From Pseudeuparius sepicola (taxonomy: Eukaryota; Arthropoda; Insecta; Coleoptera; Anthribidae), in NCBI GenBank assembly GCA_963920635.1, contig OY987301.1:10756501-10820500 (forward strand): a DNA stretch of 64,000 nt. Reading direction: 5' to 3'. Positions 12,506 through 24,003 of this stretch are shown here, piece by piece. Position 1 is the stretch's first letter; every line of letters begins with the position of its first letter. Below the pieces are notes generated by a model that searched no databases, was not told the origin of the DNA, and saw nothing but the letters and a program-made list of their open reading frames with translations. The translations under genes were made by a program, and so were the position numbers.

Positions 12506-13450
12506 TAGATGTGCAGAAATGATCGCTGAAGTAGATTAAGTATAATCCTAGAGAAATTCGTAGTAGGATCTTCTATGGTATAATTAATACATTGCACATA
12601 TTTTGTGCACAAAAAATGACAATAAGGTTGTAGGGTTAAACAAAACACCTGCTAAATTATTATTTAATAGCTTATTACTTTTTTATGCGTAAAAAGTGTA
12701 CTTAAAAAATGTCAGGGATCATGATGACAAGCCTATTGCGATGGTTTTCTTGTAATAGAGTCTAACGCATCCAGAGTTAAAAATGAGATTTTAGCACAGT
12801 TTTGGATTCTCAAACAACTTGTTTTCTTAAATTTTACATCTACCTACATGGTGTTGATTGCAATACAGAGTGAGTCTTTGACCCGTACAAACATTGTAAC
12901 CAGGGGCAAAGTTGAACGTTGAACCCCTGAAGCACGCTATGTAATTATTATTTAACTCTTGTCTTTCCATTCAATTTTTTGTTAAATTTGACTTGTGATC
13001 GCTGATCTTGTTCTTTGATTCTAACTTAGACTGCAACATTGCCACACGTAATAAATTTATTTTATTTTAAAATAATTAAAAATTCTAATTGTTTATAACA
13101 TACATACATTTTTTAAAATTCGATATAATTTAATGAAAAAAAAACTTAATAGGCGTGCTCTAGAGTTCAAGTAGTAAAATAATTAAGAGTTAAAATTTGA
13201 CGGTTTTCCGACCAAGCCTTTTTAGAAATTAATTTGGGCCACATTTCACAACACACCATATTATGTATAAACGTCCTTCATTTATGTCGAGTTCTATTTG
13301 CTGCTCTCTTAATGCAATTTTCAGGAGAATCCTCATTTATGTTCATTTTTCTTGTATTTCTTTTATTAAAACGATTAAATTATATTTGATCTGACCGACA
13401 CAAGCACATTGACGGTCCGAAAAACTCAACTTTTCGTCCTCAACAATATA
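12506..13450. other. AT-rich intergenic DNA
   Basis: No gene, RNA or repeat arms were recognised. Confidence 0.55.
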
Positions 13451-14753
13451 CAGTGTGTCCCAATTTGATACTGGACACCTCAGAACTATATGATGGACAA
13501 GGAAAACAAATGGTCTCTATTTTTTTATTGGTAGTCCCAAGGGAGAGTATCTTGTAGGCGGTGGTATTTAGATGGGATAATTATTTCATGGCCTCCTATG
13601 ATTTTTTAAAATAGCTAATTTTCAAGAAACCCTCTTGGGCTTTTTTTCCGACAAAATATTATTAAGAAAACTTGTTCAGAATAAAAAATTGAGTAGAATT
13701 GCAAAATTTCAAAAGTCTAGGCCTACTTTGATTTCTAGCTTTTTCGCCTTTATCTCCCACTTTTTTCCTAGAAATGTGTCCTTTCTGGAGCTTTCACGTC
13801 AAAATATTATTAAGGAAACTTGATGATCGTGAAAAAATGAAATTTTGACGTGATAGCTCCAGAAAAGACACTTTTATAAGAAAAAAGTGGCAGATAAATC
13901 TAAAAATCAAAGTACTCCTAGCGTTTTAAAATTTTGCGAATCTACTCAGTTTTTCATTCTGAACAAGTTATCTTAATAACATTTTCTCGTAAAAAAAAAT
14001 TCTTATTGAGTTTCTTGAAAATTTGTTAATTTAAAAATAGTTATTTATGCAACAAGTGCATAAAGTAGTACTTTTTTTCATGAATGAAAAAAAAGGCACT
14101 TTATGCATGAGTTTCATACATTATTTTTTATACGATCGTGCTTAAACACTGAAATATTTGGGATGGGATTTTTGTGTTATATACTAAAGGGCATATAAAT
14201 GCACTATGGTTTTCAATTACGAGGATTATAATATTTAGATCGCGGTCTCACTACGTTTACACATAGTATTGAAATCGATTTGAATATGTTTCTAGAATTA
14301 TTGAAAACCGCATGAAGAGATTTTGAGATTGATTTGAATCTCAAAATAAATGTTCTTATTTTCGGGATTTAACGCCACATTTACCATTTATGAAAACACC
14401 AAACTGCATTACACTGAATTCGATTCCAAACTCCATGTAAACGTAGTAAGGAAGTTTAGAGTGAAAAAAGTTAACTTTTTTTTCACTCTAAACTGCTCAG
14501 AGTGAAAAAAAGTAAGTTTTTTTAACTTGTTAAAAAAAGATATACTTTAGGCATTTAAAAAGGTTAAAAAAAGTAAAGTTTTTATAACGATCGTATAAAA
14601 AATCATATCAAGCCATGAAATAATTACCCCATCCAAATACCACCGCTTATGAGATACTCTCACTTGGTACTATCAATAAAAAAATAGAGACGATTTATTT
14701 TCCTTGCCCTTCATATATTTCCGAGGTGTCCAGTATCAAATCGGGACACACTG
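13451..14753. repeat. Complete foldback element, TA-flanked, terminus CAGTGTGTCCC
   Basis: The left end reads CAGTGTGTCCCAATTTGATA after TA. The right end is its near-perfect complement (right arm ...TCGGGACACACTG) before TA. Pairing extends for hundreds of bases through AGTATCTTGTAGGCGGTGGT and AATTATTTCATGGC blocks. The window start (1-352) carries another right half. Near 14128 and 14602 the sequences TTTTTTATACGATCGT and its complement flank a stretch that may be a nested insertion. No transposase frame. Confidence 0.85.
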
Positions 14754-15332
14754 TATACTAGCCTCTTAAAATGGACTTTATTTGTATATACCACTTAATT
14801 ATGTAGTTGCGAGTTATTATCTCGTTTTCTATTTTCACTAAACTCTTTGACAACCTTGAAAAAGACTGCTAATGCGAATTTAAATCATATGTTAGTGCTT
14901 GATTCGACACGCTAGCTCATGCGTTATTAAGAAAACATATAACTTTGACAACTGGAGCCAGTTGAATCAACAATTTTTCCACGTACCTATTACCTATGTG
15001 TATTTCCGGAAATTTTATACCTATTTATTATTTTAATAAACCAAGTTTTCGGACAACAATGTGACCTTCGTAGGGGTATTAACTGAAGTTATTTTATGAA
15101 TCTTCGAGGGAAGTGAGAGCTTTCATAAGAAGATAGTATAAATGTGTAAAAATAGAAATGTTTGTGCTAATTATTTCTTTTCCATTTCCGTACACCTTTG
15201 TATAGGTTTGTAGGTACTCTTCAAGTGAGTGAAATAAAATATGTGTGATTATTCTTGAGTTAACATGGGATCAGTTTTATATTAACGAACGTCTTGCAAG
15301 AAATAAAATAAAACACTTTTACTTCATCAGTC
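14754..15332. other. AT-rich spacer downstream of gene C
   Basis: No feature was recognised. Confidence 0.5.
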
Positions 15333-15338
15333 TTTATT
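15333..15338 (-). terminator. Polyadenylation signal of gene C
   Basis: AATAAA on the minus strand, about 62 bases past the stop codon. The same CAGTCTTTATTT context follows paralog D. Confidence 0.6.
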
Positions 15339-15399
15339 TTGCCGACACTGTGCAAATAAATAAATAAATAAATAACTCTCTAAATAAAACTAATCAATA

Positions 15400-16146
15400 T
15401 CACTGCGGTGGCCTGTAGTCCGGCTGCAACCCCTTGGGCAAATCCTCTACCTCGTAGGCTCTTCCCCATCCTCCCGAAGACAGACCTCCTCCACTGCTCC
15501 AACCGCCGCCATGACCTCCTCCACTGTTCCAACCACCTCCGTGGCCTCCACCACCGCTTCCTCCCTTCGACAACAATTTCTTCAGGGCGAGCCCTCCCGC
15601 TATCAACAGCGCTATCTTGCTAACCACCAACGCCTTCAGCGCTAGGAAACCAACGGCCTTGACGAACAACGCTAGCAGAGCCATTTTGGCCAAAGCAATG
15701 GCCCCGAGTTTGTCCATCATGCCACCGCCACCTTTTTTTCCGCCGCCGCCGCCGCTTTTCTTCCTTCCTGTTTCGACCTCGTTTTCCGCATCGCTAGGGT
15801 CGAGTTTGAAGGAATGGTTGGCCACGTAGCGCGCCACGCGCGAGTAGAGATAAGAGTCCAGGTTGTCGTCGGAAATGCTTCTTGCGGACACTGCTTCCGG
15901 TTCGAGCTTCGCGTCACTGTCGCGCACCAGGGTAACACCGGGGGTCACTTCGTAGTTCTCGGTCGATTCCGCACCGTTTAACCAGGAGATAACGTCGAGC
16001 TTGATGCAGGAAACCGAAAACGACGACTCGCAGTTGTTGTGGAGGTAGGCATCGCGAAGGCCGCCTGCTGTTGGGGAAATTTCGGCGACCGCCAGCCGAA
16101 CGGTATAGTAGAACACGGCGAGGATAACCTTCGACACCCACATCAT
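15400..16146 (-). CDS. Osiris family protein C (DUF1676), intronless
   Basis: A complete frame of 248 residues. Two adjacent ATGs exist; the second (16143) aligns with the start of paralog D, while the first lies at the edge of an (AT)n run, so the true start is one of the two. The signal peptide ends near LAVA (21). C39 and C47 are the paired cysteines, followed by IKLDVISW and TPGVTLVRD. An N-terminal domain ends ENEVETGRKK (121-130). Only short glycine runs follow, then a hydrophobic domain (145-193) rich in Ala/Leu. The tail has GGGHGGGW repeats and ends LPKGLQPDYRPPQ. It is a tandem paralog of gene D, which lies 4.6 kb away on the same strand; the two proteins are nearly identical in residues 55-115. 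Confidence 0.9.
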   Translation of the reverse strand: MMWVSKVILAVFYYTVRLAVAEISPTAGGLRDAYLHNNCESSFSVSCIKLDVISWLNGAESTENYEVTPGVTLVRDSDAKLEPEAVSARSISDDNLDSYLYSRVARYVANHSFKLDPSDAENEVETGRKKSGGGGGKKGGGGMMDKLGAIALAKMALLALFVKAVGFLALKALVVSKIALLIAGGLALKKLLSKGGSGGGGHGGGWNSGGGHGGGWSSGGGLSSGGWGRAYEVEDLPKGLQPDYRPPQ

Positions 16147-16186
16147 ATATATATATATATGTGACCGCGTCTAGCGAAGAGAGAAG

Positions 16187-16228
16187 AATGATCTGGCGGA
16201 ACAATATTGTTGTCGGCTGTATTTATTT
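16187..16228 (-). promoter_or_regulatory. Probable core promoter of gene C
   Basis: An AAATAAATACAGC TATA-like block and a downstream ATCATT initiator-like site are conserved with gene D at the same spacing (about 39 bases, long for TATA to start). The conservation with D is the main support. Confidence 0.45.
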
Positions 16229-16721
16229 TGCGAGGCGAGGTTTTCGAAATCGGAAAATATGCTCGCGTTGGTTTTTTGGGAGTAGGATGGGTGTTAGTGG
16301 GGCAAATTTTCGACGCCCGCCTCCTTATACTTTGTGATCGTGTACGAATCTTTAAGTGATTCATATCTGTGGGAAATCGACATGGCAAACAATGAATTAT
16401 TAAATGAAGGCGGGTGGTGCGCATTCCATAAGCTTTGCTGTGGTTTCGGTGACAATTATTTTGATGGGTCTACATTTATGATGTCAGACTGTTGAAATAT
16501 TTAAATATTCTATGAATGTACCCAACTAATGGGAGGCATATAATATATGTTAAACACACTTTACGAAACGAAAGTGAAACAAGTAAAAAATTAGCACATT
16601 AGGTGAAATACACAGTGCCGAGTCTTTCTACTTCTATAACCAAAATGGATCGTTAGAGCTCCGGAAGCTTCAACTAGTTTGAAGGTTAAACAAAAGATAA
16701 CATGTTTATATTTACAATCTA

Positions 16722-16986
16722 CGAGGGCGGTTCACCAATTATTATTGTCCCTAGACTAGTTGGCGTTGACCAAAACAATCGGTACTCTAGTAGTACAACT
16801 GTCAACATCTGTCAATCTCGCTTGCCAAATTTCAATATCACATCGTTTCGAATATTCGAGTAAGAATTTTTATTCTTCAATTGTGCATAGTGAATTGAGA
16901 AAATGGAGAAACATGAAGTGAAGGCGTTCACAAAATACCTGCAAAAGAAAAGGATGACTCCAAACTAAATTTACGAATATATACAT
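16722..16986 (+). mobile_element. Truncated mariner element, 5' end only
   Basis: After TA, the sequence CGAGGGCGGTTCACC resembles common insect mariner termini. An ATG at 16903 begins MEKHEVKAFTKYLQKKRMTP, which resembles the amino end of mariner-type transposases. A stop codon ends it after 21 residues, and the similarity is lost near 16986, where another repeat begins. Non-functional remnant. Confidence 0.5.
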
Positions 16987-17625
16987 GCAGTGGCGCAACC
17001 AGAAATTCTTGTCGGGGGGGGGGGCTGGTCGACAAAGTTAATTTTCTATTGTTAATAATTGCGCCGCAGGCGAAAATTTTCAAATTTTCAAGGTCAAACA
17101 TTTTTAATAAAATAAAAAAAAACAAAAAATATTAGGCAAGTGATTGTAGTTTTTTCTTTGTAAACTGTGGAACCATAATAATAATGATAATTTAACTTTG
17201 CAGTAACTGTAAGAAGTAGGTACCTACTCTTTTTTTCTTTTACATAAAAGCCCGAGAGAGAATTCCTTGAGTAATGTGGAAGTAAAAATATAAGTTAGTG
17301 CCTATAAATTTATTGCCACATCCTATTATAAATTAACATGTCCCCTCAAAGGGCCAAATGTAGAATATATAGATAGGTATCTTCCTATAGAAAGTTATTC
17401 CTTGTGGATTCATAATGATTATTGATTTTTAATAGCAGGAATTAAAATGAGGTGTTCGCTTATTAAAATGCGCCGCATGCGAAATTTTTTAGAAATTTTA
17501 ACGACAAACAATTTAATTGAGGCGTAGAAAATTGTAAAGTTACATCACCATGATGTTTCCTCTTCTTTTTTTATCAATGGAAGGGTTTGAACACTCAACT
17601 CCCCCCCTTATCTACGGCCCTGCCG
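16987..17625. repeat. Possible repeat bounded by G-run and C-run
   Basis: The left edge has GCAGTGGCGCAACCAG followed by a ten-base G run. The right edge has CCCCCCCTTATCTACGGCCCTGC, roughly inverted. Two internal related segments (GCGCCGCAGGCGAAAATTTT near 17062 and GCGCCGCATGCGAAATTTTT near 17470) support a repeated origin. Family unknown. Confidence 0.35.
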
Positions 17626-18155
17626 TATATGAAGGACAGTAGTAAACAGAAGGCTAGGCGCATATAATTCTGGTCAGATTAGTTTTAAGTTCGATGCAGG
17701 TTTGGTTAGGTTTTAAGCGGCCAGAAGCGCGTGTACCTGTGACTTGTGTTTCTGTTACTTAATAAGCACTAGAGAACATTTGGACTGTTTAAATTCACAG
17801 ACTTCCTCGAAACCTTCTAGAAGTTAAAACTGAGTAGTCGTTACCACCACTCCTTTTCGTAGGTTACAACTCAGCTGGGACGCGAGACTCCTCTAAAAAT
17901 ACATCAATCTGTTCAGATTTTCGTAATTAAATTCAACGATACAAACTTAATGGTAGATAACAAGATGTAACCTTGACCTAGTGAGAGACAGAAAAACTAT
18001 TATTAGCACAGCAAAACTAAACGTACACGAGATCCTAAAGGGACGAGAATTAAGCAACGAAAAAGATTTTCCGACGGAGAACCAACAGAAAATTCAGAAC
18101 TCAACCTCGCGTGATAAAATGGGAAGCGCCACGATTCTTATCACGCAGTCCTATA

Positions 18156-19499
18156 CAGTGTGGCCATTTTAGTGTGCAACATAAGGGAATTTTTTTTATT
18201 AATTGCACAACCAAAATACAAATATTGCCGAAAGTTGGTGCATTATCGATAATCATATTAGGTGCCCTTAGAATGGTTGCAAGTCAAACAGCATACAGGG
18301 TAGGTCAAAAAATATAAAAATTGTTCAAGAGTAAAGTACCCTTATTTCAAAGAATTCAGCAAAATGTTATTAAGAAAAGTTGTTTAGAATTAAAAGTTAT
18401 GCCTAAATACCAAAACATGGCCTCCTGAGAAAAAAAATATTTTTTTTTGAAAAACTAATAATTTTTTAAAAATATATTTTTTTAATATTCCCCCTAAACA
18501 CTTTCATAAATCAATCAAAATTAACATAACTTCAAATTCAAGCATATTTGTAAAATTAACTTAGATTTTTAATTTTTTTAGGGAATCACAAACTTCATGT
18601 TTGTTGCAACGATATTAAACAAAACTTCTCTCAAAAATTCTTCTGAACAAGGTAAAACATTAATAATAATCATGTGTATATTAAAAAACTCTCATTTAAG
18701 GCGCAAAATTTTTATTTTAAATATGTTTATTAAGAAACTGGAAATTATTTGACCAAAAAAAATTTTTTTCTTAGAGGCTATGTTTTGGTATTTAGGCATA
18801 GCTTTTAATTCTAAACAACTTTTCTTAACAACCTTTTCCTGAATTTTTTCAAATAAGGGTACTTTGTGTGCAACTAACTTGTTCTGTAATATAGTTCTTA
18901 GAACGTTCTTTCAGCTAAATTATAGAACGTTTATAAAATCGTTTTTTAATTGTTCTAGTACTACGTATACGACTGCTACACGTCTGTTTAGTGGTTACAA
19001 CTAAATGGTTCGGTTAGTTTTGCGTATATAACTGTTTTATAAGAACATAATTAAGCACTCTATAAATCAGCTTTGTAAGAGCTTGGTAAATCACAGTTCA
19101 GTTCCTTCCAATATATTTTTACTTCCAAAGATGCTTTTATAGAAGTACTTACCAAGTATTTAAATTAACAGCATTGAAGCAAGCATAAATACCAAAAAGC
19201 GTGCATTGCAATCATTACAGAACGATTTAGGTGTGCTCTCAACACCTAACCTAAAAACTTAGGTACATTAAAGCGTGTTTCAAGAGAAAATGGGTGCATT
19301 TCGTAGAAAATTAAAGAAGAATTATCATTTAATTCAGCAAAATATTTATTCGGATAATAAATACCTATAATAGCATTGCCAGTAATGCTAATGATAAAAT
19401 CACTTCCACCACATGCATCAACTTTCGGCAATATCTGTATTTTGGTTATGCAATTAACAAAAAAAGTCCCATATGTTGAACACTTAAATGACCACACTG
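18156..19499. repeat. Foldback element, TA-flanked, terminus CAGTGTGGCC
   Basis: The left end reads CAGTGTGGCCATTTTAGTGT after TA. The right end reads CTTAAATGACCACACTG before TA. Outer arms pair through GCAATATTTGTATTTTGGTT-like blocks. Inside, a second foldback (about 18300-18870) pairs AACAAAACATAGCC-type blocks around AATTCTAAACAACTTTTCTT, so the element is probably nested. No long open frame. Confidence 0.75.
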
Positions 19500-19957
19500 T
19501 ATAGAAACGTCGATATACTTAGAATCAAGTATTGTATACTGTAGATACTATTTAAGTCAGACAAGTTAGCAAAAAAAATTATTTGTTCTAATACACATAC
19601 CTCGAATTAGTCAATTATTTAATAACGATATAGTAGCACTAGGCACATGTCTGTTTTACATCTACTGTTACTGTTTTATAATATTGTTTTAAACTAGCAA
19701 GTTCTAGAGTGGGTTAGGCAACATAAAGTACATCAGCTTTTAGATGGTTGCAGGTAGTAGGACAATATTTTTAGAACGCATGATAATATACTGGGTGTAT
19801 TTTGCGAAACTGGATGAAATAGTGCGTTTAAAACGTCGTAACGGAAACTATAGACTACTTACAATTATTCTAAATACAAAAAATAGAACAAAAAACAAAC
19901 GTTTATTTACGAACTCTCTGCAAGAAAATGGAATAAAACATTTCGTTCGTCGCAGTC

Positions 19958-19963
19958 TTTATT
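19958..19963 (-). terminator. Polyadenylation signal of gene D
   Basis: AATAAA on the minus strand, about 56 bases past the stop codon, in the same local context as gene C. Confidence 0.6.
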
Positions 19964-20018
19964 TCGCTGACAATGTACAAATAAATAAATAAATAGCTCT
20001 CCGAACAAACAAATGAAA

Positions 20019-20768
20019 TCACTGTGGTGGCGTGTAGTCAGGCTGCAGCCCCTTCGGTAGCTCCCCCACTTCGTAAGCTCTTCCCCAGCCCCCCGAAGAG
20101 TGACCTCCGCTACTACTCCAACCACCGCCATGACCACCGCCCTGACCTCCTCCACCACTTCCTCCCTTCGAAGACAGCAACTTCTTCATGAGTAACCCGC
20201 CGGAGATCAGCAGCGCTATCTTGCCAACCACCAACGCCTTCAGCGCTAGAAAGCCCACGGCCTTCACGAAGAACGCGAGCAGAACGGCTTTGACCAAAGC
20301 AATGGCGGCGATTTTTTCCATCATACCACCGCCACCTTTCTTTCCGCCGCCACCGCCACCGCCGCCGCCGCCACCGCTCTTCCTCCTTCCGGTTTCGACT
20401 TCGTTTTCTTCATCGCTAGAGTCGAGTTTGAAGGAATGGTTAGCCACGTAGCGCGCCACGCGCGAGTAGAGGTAAGAGTCCAGGTTGTCGTCGGAAAGGC
20501 TTCTTGCGGACACTGCTTCTGGTTCGAGCTTCGCGTCACTGTCGCGCACCAGGGTAACACCGGGGGTCACTTCGTAGTTCTCGGTCGATTCCGCACTGTT
20601 TAACCAGGAGACGACATTGAGCTTGATGCAGGAAACCGAAAACGACGACTCGCAGCCGTTGTGGAGGTAGGCATCGCGAAGACCGTCTTGGACTGGTGAA
20701 ATTTCGGCGGCTGCGAGCCGAACGGCGGTACAGCAGAACGCCGCGAGGATAACCTTCGACACCCGCAT
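20019..20768 (-). CDS. Osiris family protein D (DUF1676), intronless
   Basis: A frame of 249 residues when started at the ATG at 20768. That ATG aligns with gene C and follows the conserved promoter block. The open frame runs 97 codons further upstream, but only through promoter and 5' UTR sequence. A signal peptide covers about residues 1-21 (ending LAAA). The paired cysteines lie in GCESSFSVSCIKL, then TPGVTLVRD and a domain ending ENEVETGRRKS. A run of eleven glycines follows, longer than in paralog C. A hydrophobic domain with FVKAVGFLALKALVV comes next, then a Gly/Ser/Trp tail ending LPKGLQPDYTPPQ. Together with gene C it is a tandem duplication. Both flanks, including about 280 bases upstream, are conserved between the pair. 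Confidence 0.9.
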   Translation of the reverse strand: MRVSKVILAAFCCTAVRLAAAEISPVQDGLRDAYLHNGCESSFSVSCIKLNVVSWLNSAESTENYEVTPGVTLVRDSDAKLEPEAVSARSLSDDNLDSYLYSRVARYVANHSFKLDSSDEENEVETGRRKSGGGGGGGGGGGKKGGGGMMEKIAAIALVKAVLLAFFVKAVGFLALKALVVGKIALLISGGLLMKKLLSSKGGSGGGGQGGGHGGGWSSSGGHSSGGWGRAYEVGELPKGLQPDYTPPQ

Positions 20769-20796
20769 CGTATGACCGCAACTGGCGAAGAGAGAA

Positions 20797-20839
20797 CAAT
20801 GATATGGCGTGACAATACCGCCACCAGCTGTATTTATTT
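20797..20839 (-). promoter_or_regulatory. Probable core promoter of gene D
   Basis: AAATAAATACAGC on the minus strand followed by ATCATTGTTC matches the gene C block in sequence and spacing. Confidence 0.45.
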
Positions 20840-21099
20840 GGGAGGCGAGGTCTTCGAAATCGGAAAATATGCCGGCGTCGGTTTTTTTTTGGGAGTAGGA
20901 ATAGATGGGTGTTAGTGGGGCAATTTTTTCGAACGACGCAATGTACGAATCGCTAAGTGATTCATCTCTGCGGGAAATCGTCACTGCAAACAATGAATTA
21001 GTAGAAGGCGGGTGCGCATTCCATAAGGCCCAGCCAGGCCACCTGCTGTGGGCAAACACAATTTCGGCGACAATACTTTTGACGGTATTTGCTGGTACT

Positions 21100-21534
21100 A
21101 TATACTCTCCGGGTTATTGTAATAGACGGTTTTAAAATAAACATTTTTCGTATGCGTTAACGGGAGATATAGGTGTTAAACAGGCACCACGAAACGAAAG
21201 TGAAACAAGAAACAAGAAACAAGTCTGAAAAGTTAGCATATTATTATATTAAATAATACTTAATGTGTCTACTTTTCGAGTGTTACTCACGACAAAGAGT
21301 CAGACCAAAACATTATTCACTTAAGTGCCTCTGAACTACGTGGTTCCATCATGAAATGAAACTTAAAATTGAACATTGGTTTCTATAACGTGTCCCAAAA
21401 ATATAAGATTGAACTATATTAAAATTTGGCACAGTGTCTCATGAATTATTATAAATTAGCAGTATAATATTACATTAAAAAAATAAATAAATAATGCACC
21501 CCAAACACTACAAATCTGGTGTAACGCTTGCTTG
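21100..21534. other. Spacer upstream of gene D
   Basis: The part near 20900-21060 is conserved with the gene C upstream region. Beyond that nothing is recognised. Confidence 0.45.
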
Positions 21535-22190
21535 GGGTTCAGCCCTGCTTGGTTTGAAACCAATTTGTGACATAATTTGTCTTTCGAAAAATCAAGTATG
21601 CCTTGGAAATTTTGAAAAAAGTATTTTTTACATCAGTACAGTGCTCTTTTTGTAGGCTTTACGAGAACATATTATTAAGGAAACTTGTTCAGAATGAAAA
21701 TCTGAGTAGGTATGCAAAATTTCGAGAGTCCACGCCTATTTTTATTTTTTCACAGCTTTTTCACTTTTTTTTAGAAAACTTGTTCATGATGAAAAACTGT
21801 ATACAATTTTAAAAGCCTAGGCCTACTTCTATTCTTACACGTTTTAAGTTTTTTGGCAGAAAAAATCAAAGTAGACCTAGGCTTTTGAAATTTTGCAACC
21901 ATACCCAGTTTTTCATCATGAACAAGTTCTCTTAATAATATTTTGACGTGAAAGCTACAGAAAGGGCACTTTCTAAAAAAAGTGAAAAAAAAAGGTAAAA
22001 AAATCAAAGTAGGCCTAGACTTTTGATATTTTGCAAACCTTCTCAGTTTTTCATTATAAACAAGTTTCCATAATAATATAATCCTACATAAAGAGCAATT
22101 TACTGATATAAAAATACTTTTTTCAAAATTTCCAAGGCATACTTGATTTTTCGTGGGGGATCAGCGTTGCTTGATTAGAAACTAATTTAC
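21535..22190. repeat. Foldback element related to the 13451-14753 family
   Basis: Outer arms pair (AAATCAAGTATGCCTTGGAA near 21590 and its complement near 22140). Inner arms share GTAGGCCTAGACTTTTGA and TCATCATGAACAAGTT blocks with the foldback at 13451. The ends lack the clear CAGTGTG terminus, so boundaries are approximate. Confidence 0.6.
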
Positions 22191-23040
22191 ACCATATTTT
22201 TATATTTTAAAAATCAAGCAGGCCTTGACAGGGGCAATTTATTCATTTTCAGTTCAGGTAAACTACCTTCTTCTTAAGAGATATAGATAAATTGTATTAG
22301 AAAAAGTTGTTCAGAATTCAAATTTAAGTCTCCGTATCAAATTTTAAAACAATCGGCACACTACGATTTTTTTTCAAATCTGAAAGTCAAAGTAAACTAT
22401 TAACTAGCTACATATTAATACTGCGCGACCAATGAATATATTTTTTATTTTAATTTTTTTATATCCCAGGAAATAAATGCGCTAAGCTGAATTTAAATTA
22501 ATGGCGATTATCATTATTATTAATACCAATAATTACACTAATGTGTAGGTATTTAGTGACAATAAAACATGAAGTACCTTTTGATGACGGGGCATTAGCC
22601 ACTGTAACGCATAGGTGTTAACGCTTTTAGTTAGCCTCAATTCTTATTATTAGATTACTGTTATAAAGGTGTTATTTCTCCCATTAATCTTTCGCTAAGA
22701 TCAATTTACCATCCTGTAATAATGCAGAATGCATTTTGCAGTCATTAATTAAATAGACTACACTCTCTTCTAAAAACGCTCTCATTTCCATTAAGATTGT
22801 CGTGCAGCGATCTCCGATATATGTGTATACTTTCAAAGGCGACTGCTCACTATTTCAACCTCATATTTACATTGTACCTATGCCCCATTCTGTATGTCAT
22901 ATTTTGTCCATATTTCCAGATTCATCTATACCTAATGCGAGATTAAAAACCCAGCGGTCGGCAACTTTTACCTTGTTGCTCTAGTAACTCGCTAATTTCC
23001 ACCAACAATTAAAGGCATTTCTTAATTATAAGCCAAATAG
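22191..23040. other. AT-rich spacer upstream of gene E
   Basis: No gene or repeat arms were recognised. The region next to 23040 presumably holds gene E control sequence. Confidence 0.5.
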
Positions 23041-23051
23041 ACACATCGCTG

Positions 23052-23086
23052 TATATATAGATCCACCATAAATCTCTCTGACCAGT
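23052..23086 (+). promoter_or_regulatory. Core promoter of gene E
   Basis: TATATATA (23052-23059) lies 32 bases before the A of CCAGT (23082-23086). The start codon follows 24 bases later. Confidence 0.65.
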
Positions 23087-23107
23087 ACCGTTCAAGCCAT
23101 CTCCACG

Positions 23108-23845
23108 ATGTGGTTTAAGGGTTTCGTGGTAGTTCTGTGCGTTACTGCCTCCGCCTCGGAATTCAAAAAGTCCCTCATCAAGAAGAACTGCGAATACTCC
23201 TACGACCCCGTATGCCTGAAGCTCGACATAGTGGCGTGGTTCGAGAAGATAAGCGAAGAGGACGCCTACGACATCCTACCCGGGGTGACCATCGTCCGGC
23301 AAGACGGATCGACGAAGTCCAAAACCCTGGATATCGTCCAGGACATCGCCAGGGACTTTCCGGACGACCCTGAAGCGCGCCTGGACGCGTTCTTGCTGAA
23401 GACTGCCGCTGCGTACGTCAGCAATCACGTCATCAAGCTGGACGACTTCGAAGAAGGAAATGCCAACGAAACATCTCGTCAGATGGGAGGAGGGGGCGGC
23501 AAGGGGGGCGGCGGCGGAGGTGGCGGCGGGGGCGGTGGCGGGGGCATGAGATACTTCTTGGCGGCCGCGGCGATGTTGAAAGGGACCCTGTACGCTATCG
23601 CCCTGAAATCGGTGGCGTTGATAGCGGGTAAGGCGCTTATGACGGGGATGATAGCGCTGGTTCTCTCCGCGATAATAGGGTTGAAGTCGCTGACGCATCA
23701 GGGGCAGCAGCACAGCACGTACGAGGTGATCGCGAAGCCGGTGCATTTTGAGGAACACGGTCACTCGGGGTATAGAAGGAGTTATGAGAATGCGATGACG
23801 AACGGGTTACCTGCAGGCCTTCAACCGGGATATAGCCCCCCTTAG
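23108..23845 (+). CDS. Osiris family protein E (DUF1676), intronless
   Basis: A complete frame of 245 residues. The signal peptide is about residues 1-17 (VTASAS). C28 and C36 are the paired cysteines, followed by LKLDIVAW and LPGVTIVRQ (57-65). A domain with DFPDDPEARLDAFLLK ends in NETSRQMGG, a variant of the VETGR motif of genes A-D. A glycine-rich tract (127-146) precedes a hydrophobic domain (about 149-195, with IALKSVALIAGKALMTG). The tail has TYEVIAKPV and ends LPAGLQPGYSPP, one residue shorter than the PPQ ends of its paralogs. TATA and AATAAA signals flank it. From codon 172 to beyond the polyadenylation site, the gene is repeated twice more downstream. Confidence 0.92.
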   Translation: MWFKGFVVVLCVTASASEFKKSLIKKNCEYSYDPVCLKLDIVAWFEKISEEDAYDILPGVTIVRQDGSTKSKTLDIVQDIARDFPDDPEARLDAFLLKTAAAYVSNHVIKLDDFEEGNANETSRQMGGGGGKGGGGGGGGGGGGGGMRYFLAAAAMLKGTLYAIALKSVALIAGKALMTGMIALVLSAIIGLKSLTHQGQQHSTYEVIAKPVHFEEHGHSGYRRSYENAMTNGLPAGLQPGYSPP

Positions 23846-23908
23846 GAAGTTATGTTAGATGAGATCATGCTTGTGTCATTTACAGGTTTATTTACTATTT
23901 ATTTATTC

Positions 23909-23914
23909 AATAAA
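23909..23914 (+). terminator. Polyadenylation signal of gene E
   Basis: AATAAA 64 bases after the stop codon. Two further copies occur at the same place in the downstream repeat units. Confidence 0.65.
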
Positions 23915-24003
23915 TCATTCGTTCTGCAAGTAAGTATCTATGTGTCTTCATTTCATTCATAATGGGAAACTTGGTTGCAACAAAATCGCTGTAAAGTGGG
24001 GTG

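Noticed and set aside
13451..14753. Possible CRISPR or satellite array, considered because of many repeated words
   Set aside because: Repeats are inverted arms of foldback elements, not evenly spaced direct repeats with spacers.
20769..21059. Amino-terminal extension of gene D (97 extra codons)
   Set aside because: It runs through the conserved promoter and 5' UTR shared with gene C and would bury the signal peptide.
23276..23764. 162-codon minus-strand frame opposite gene E
   Set aside because: It is antisense to a well-supported Osiris gene and repeats with the triplication only because the gene end does.
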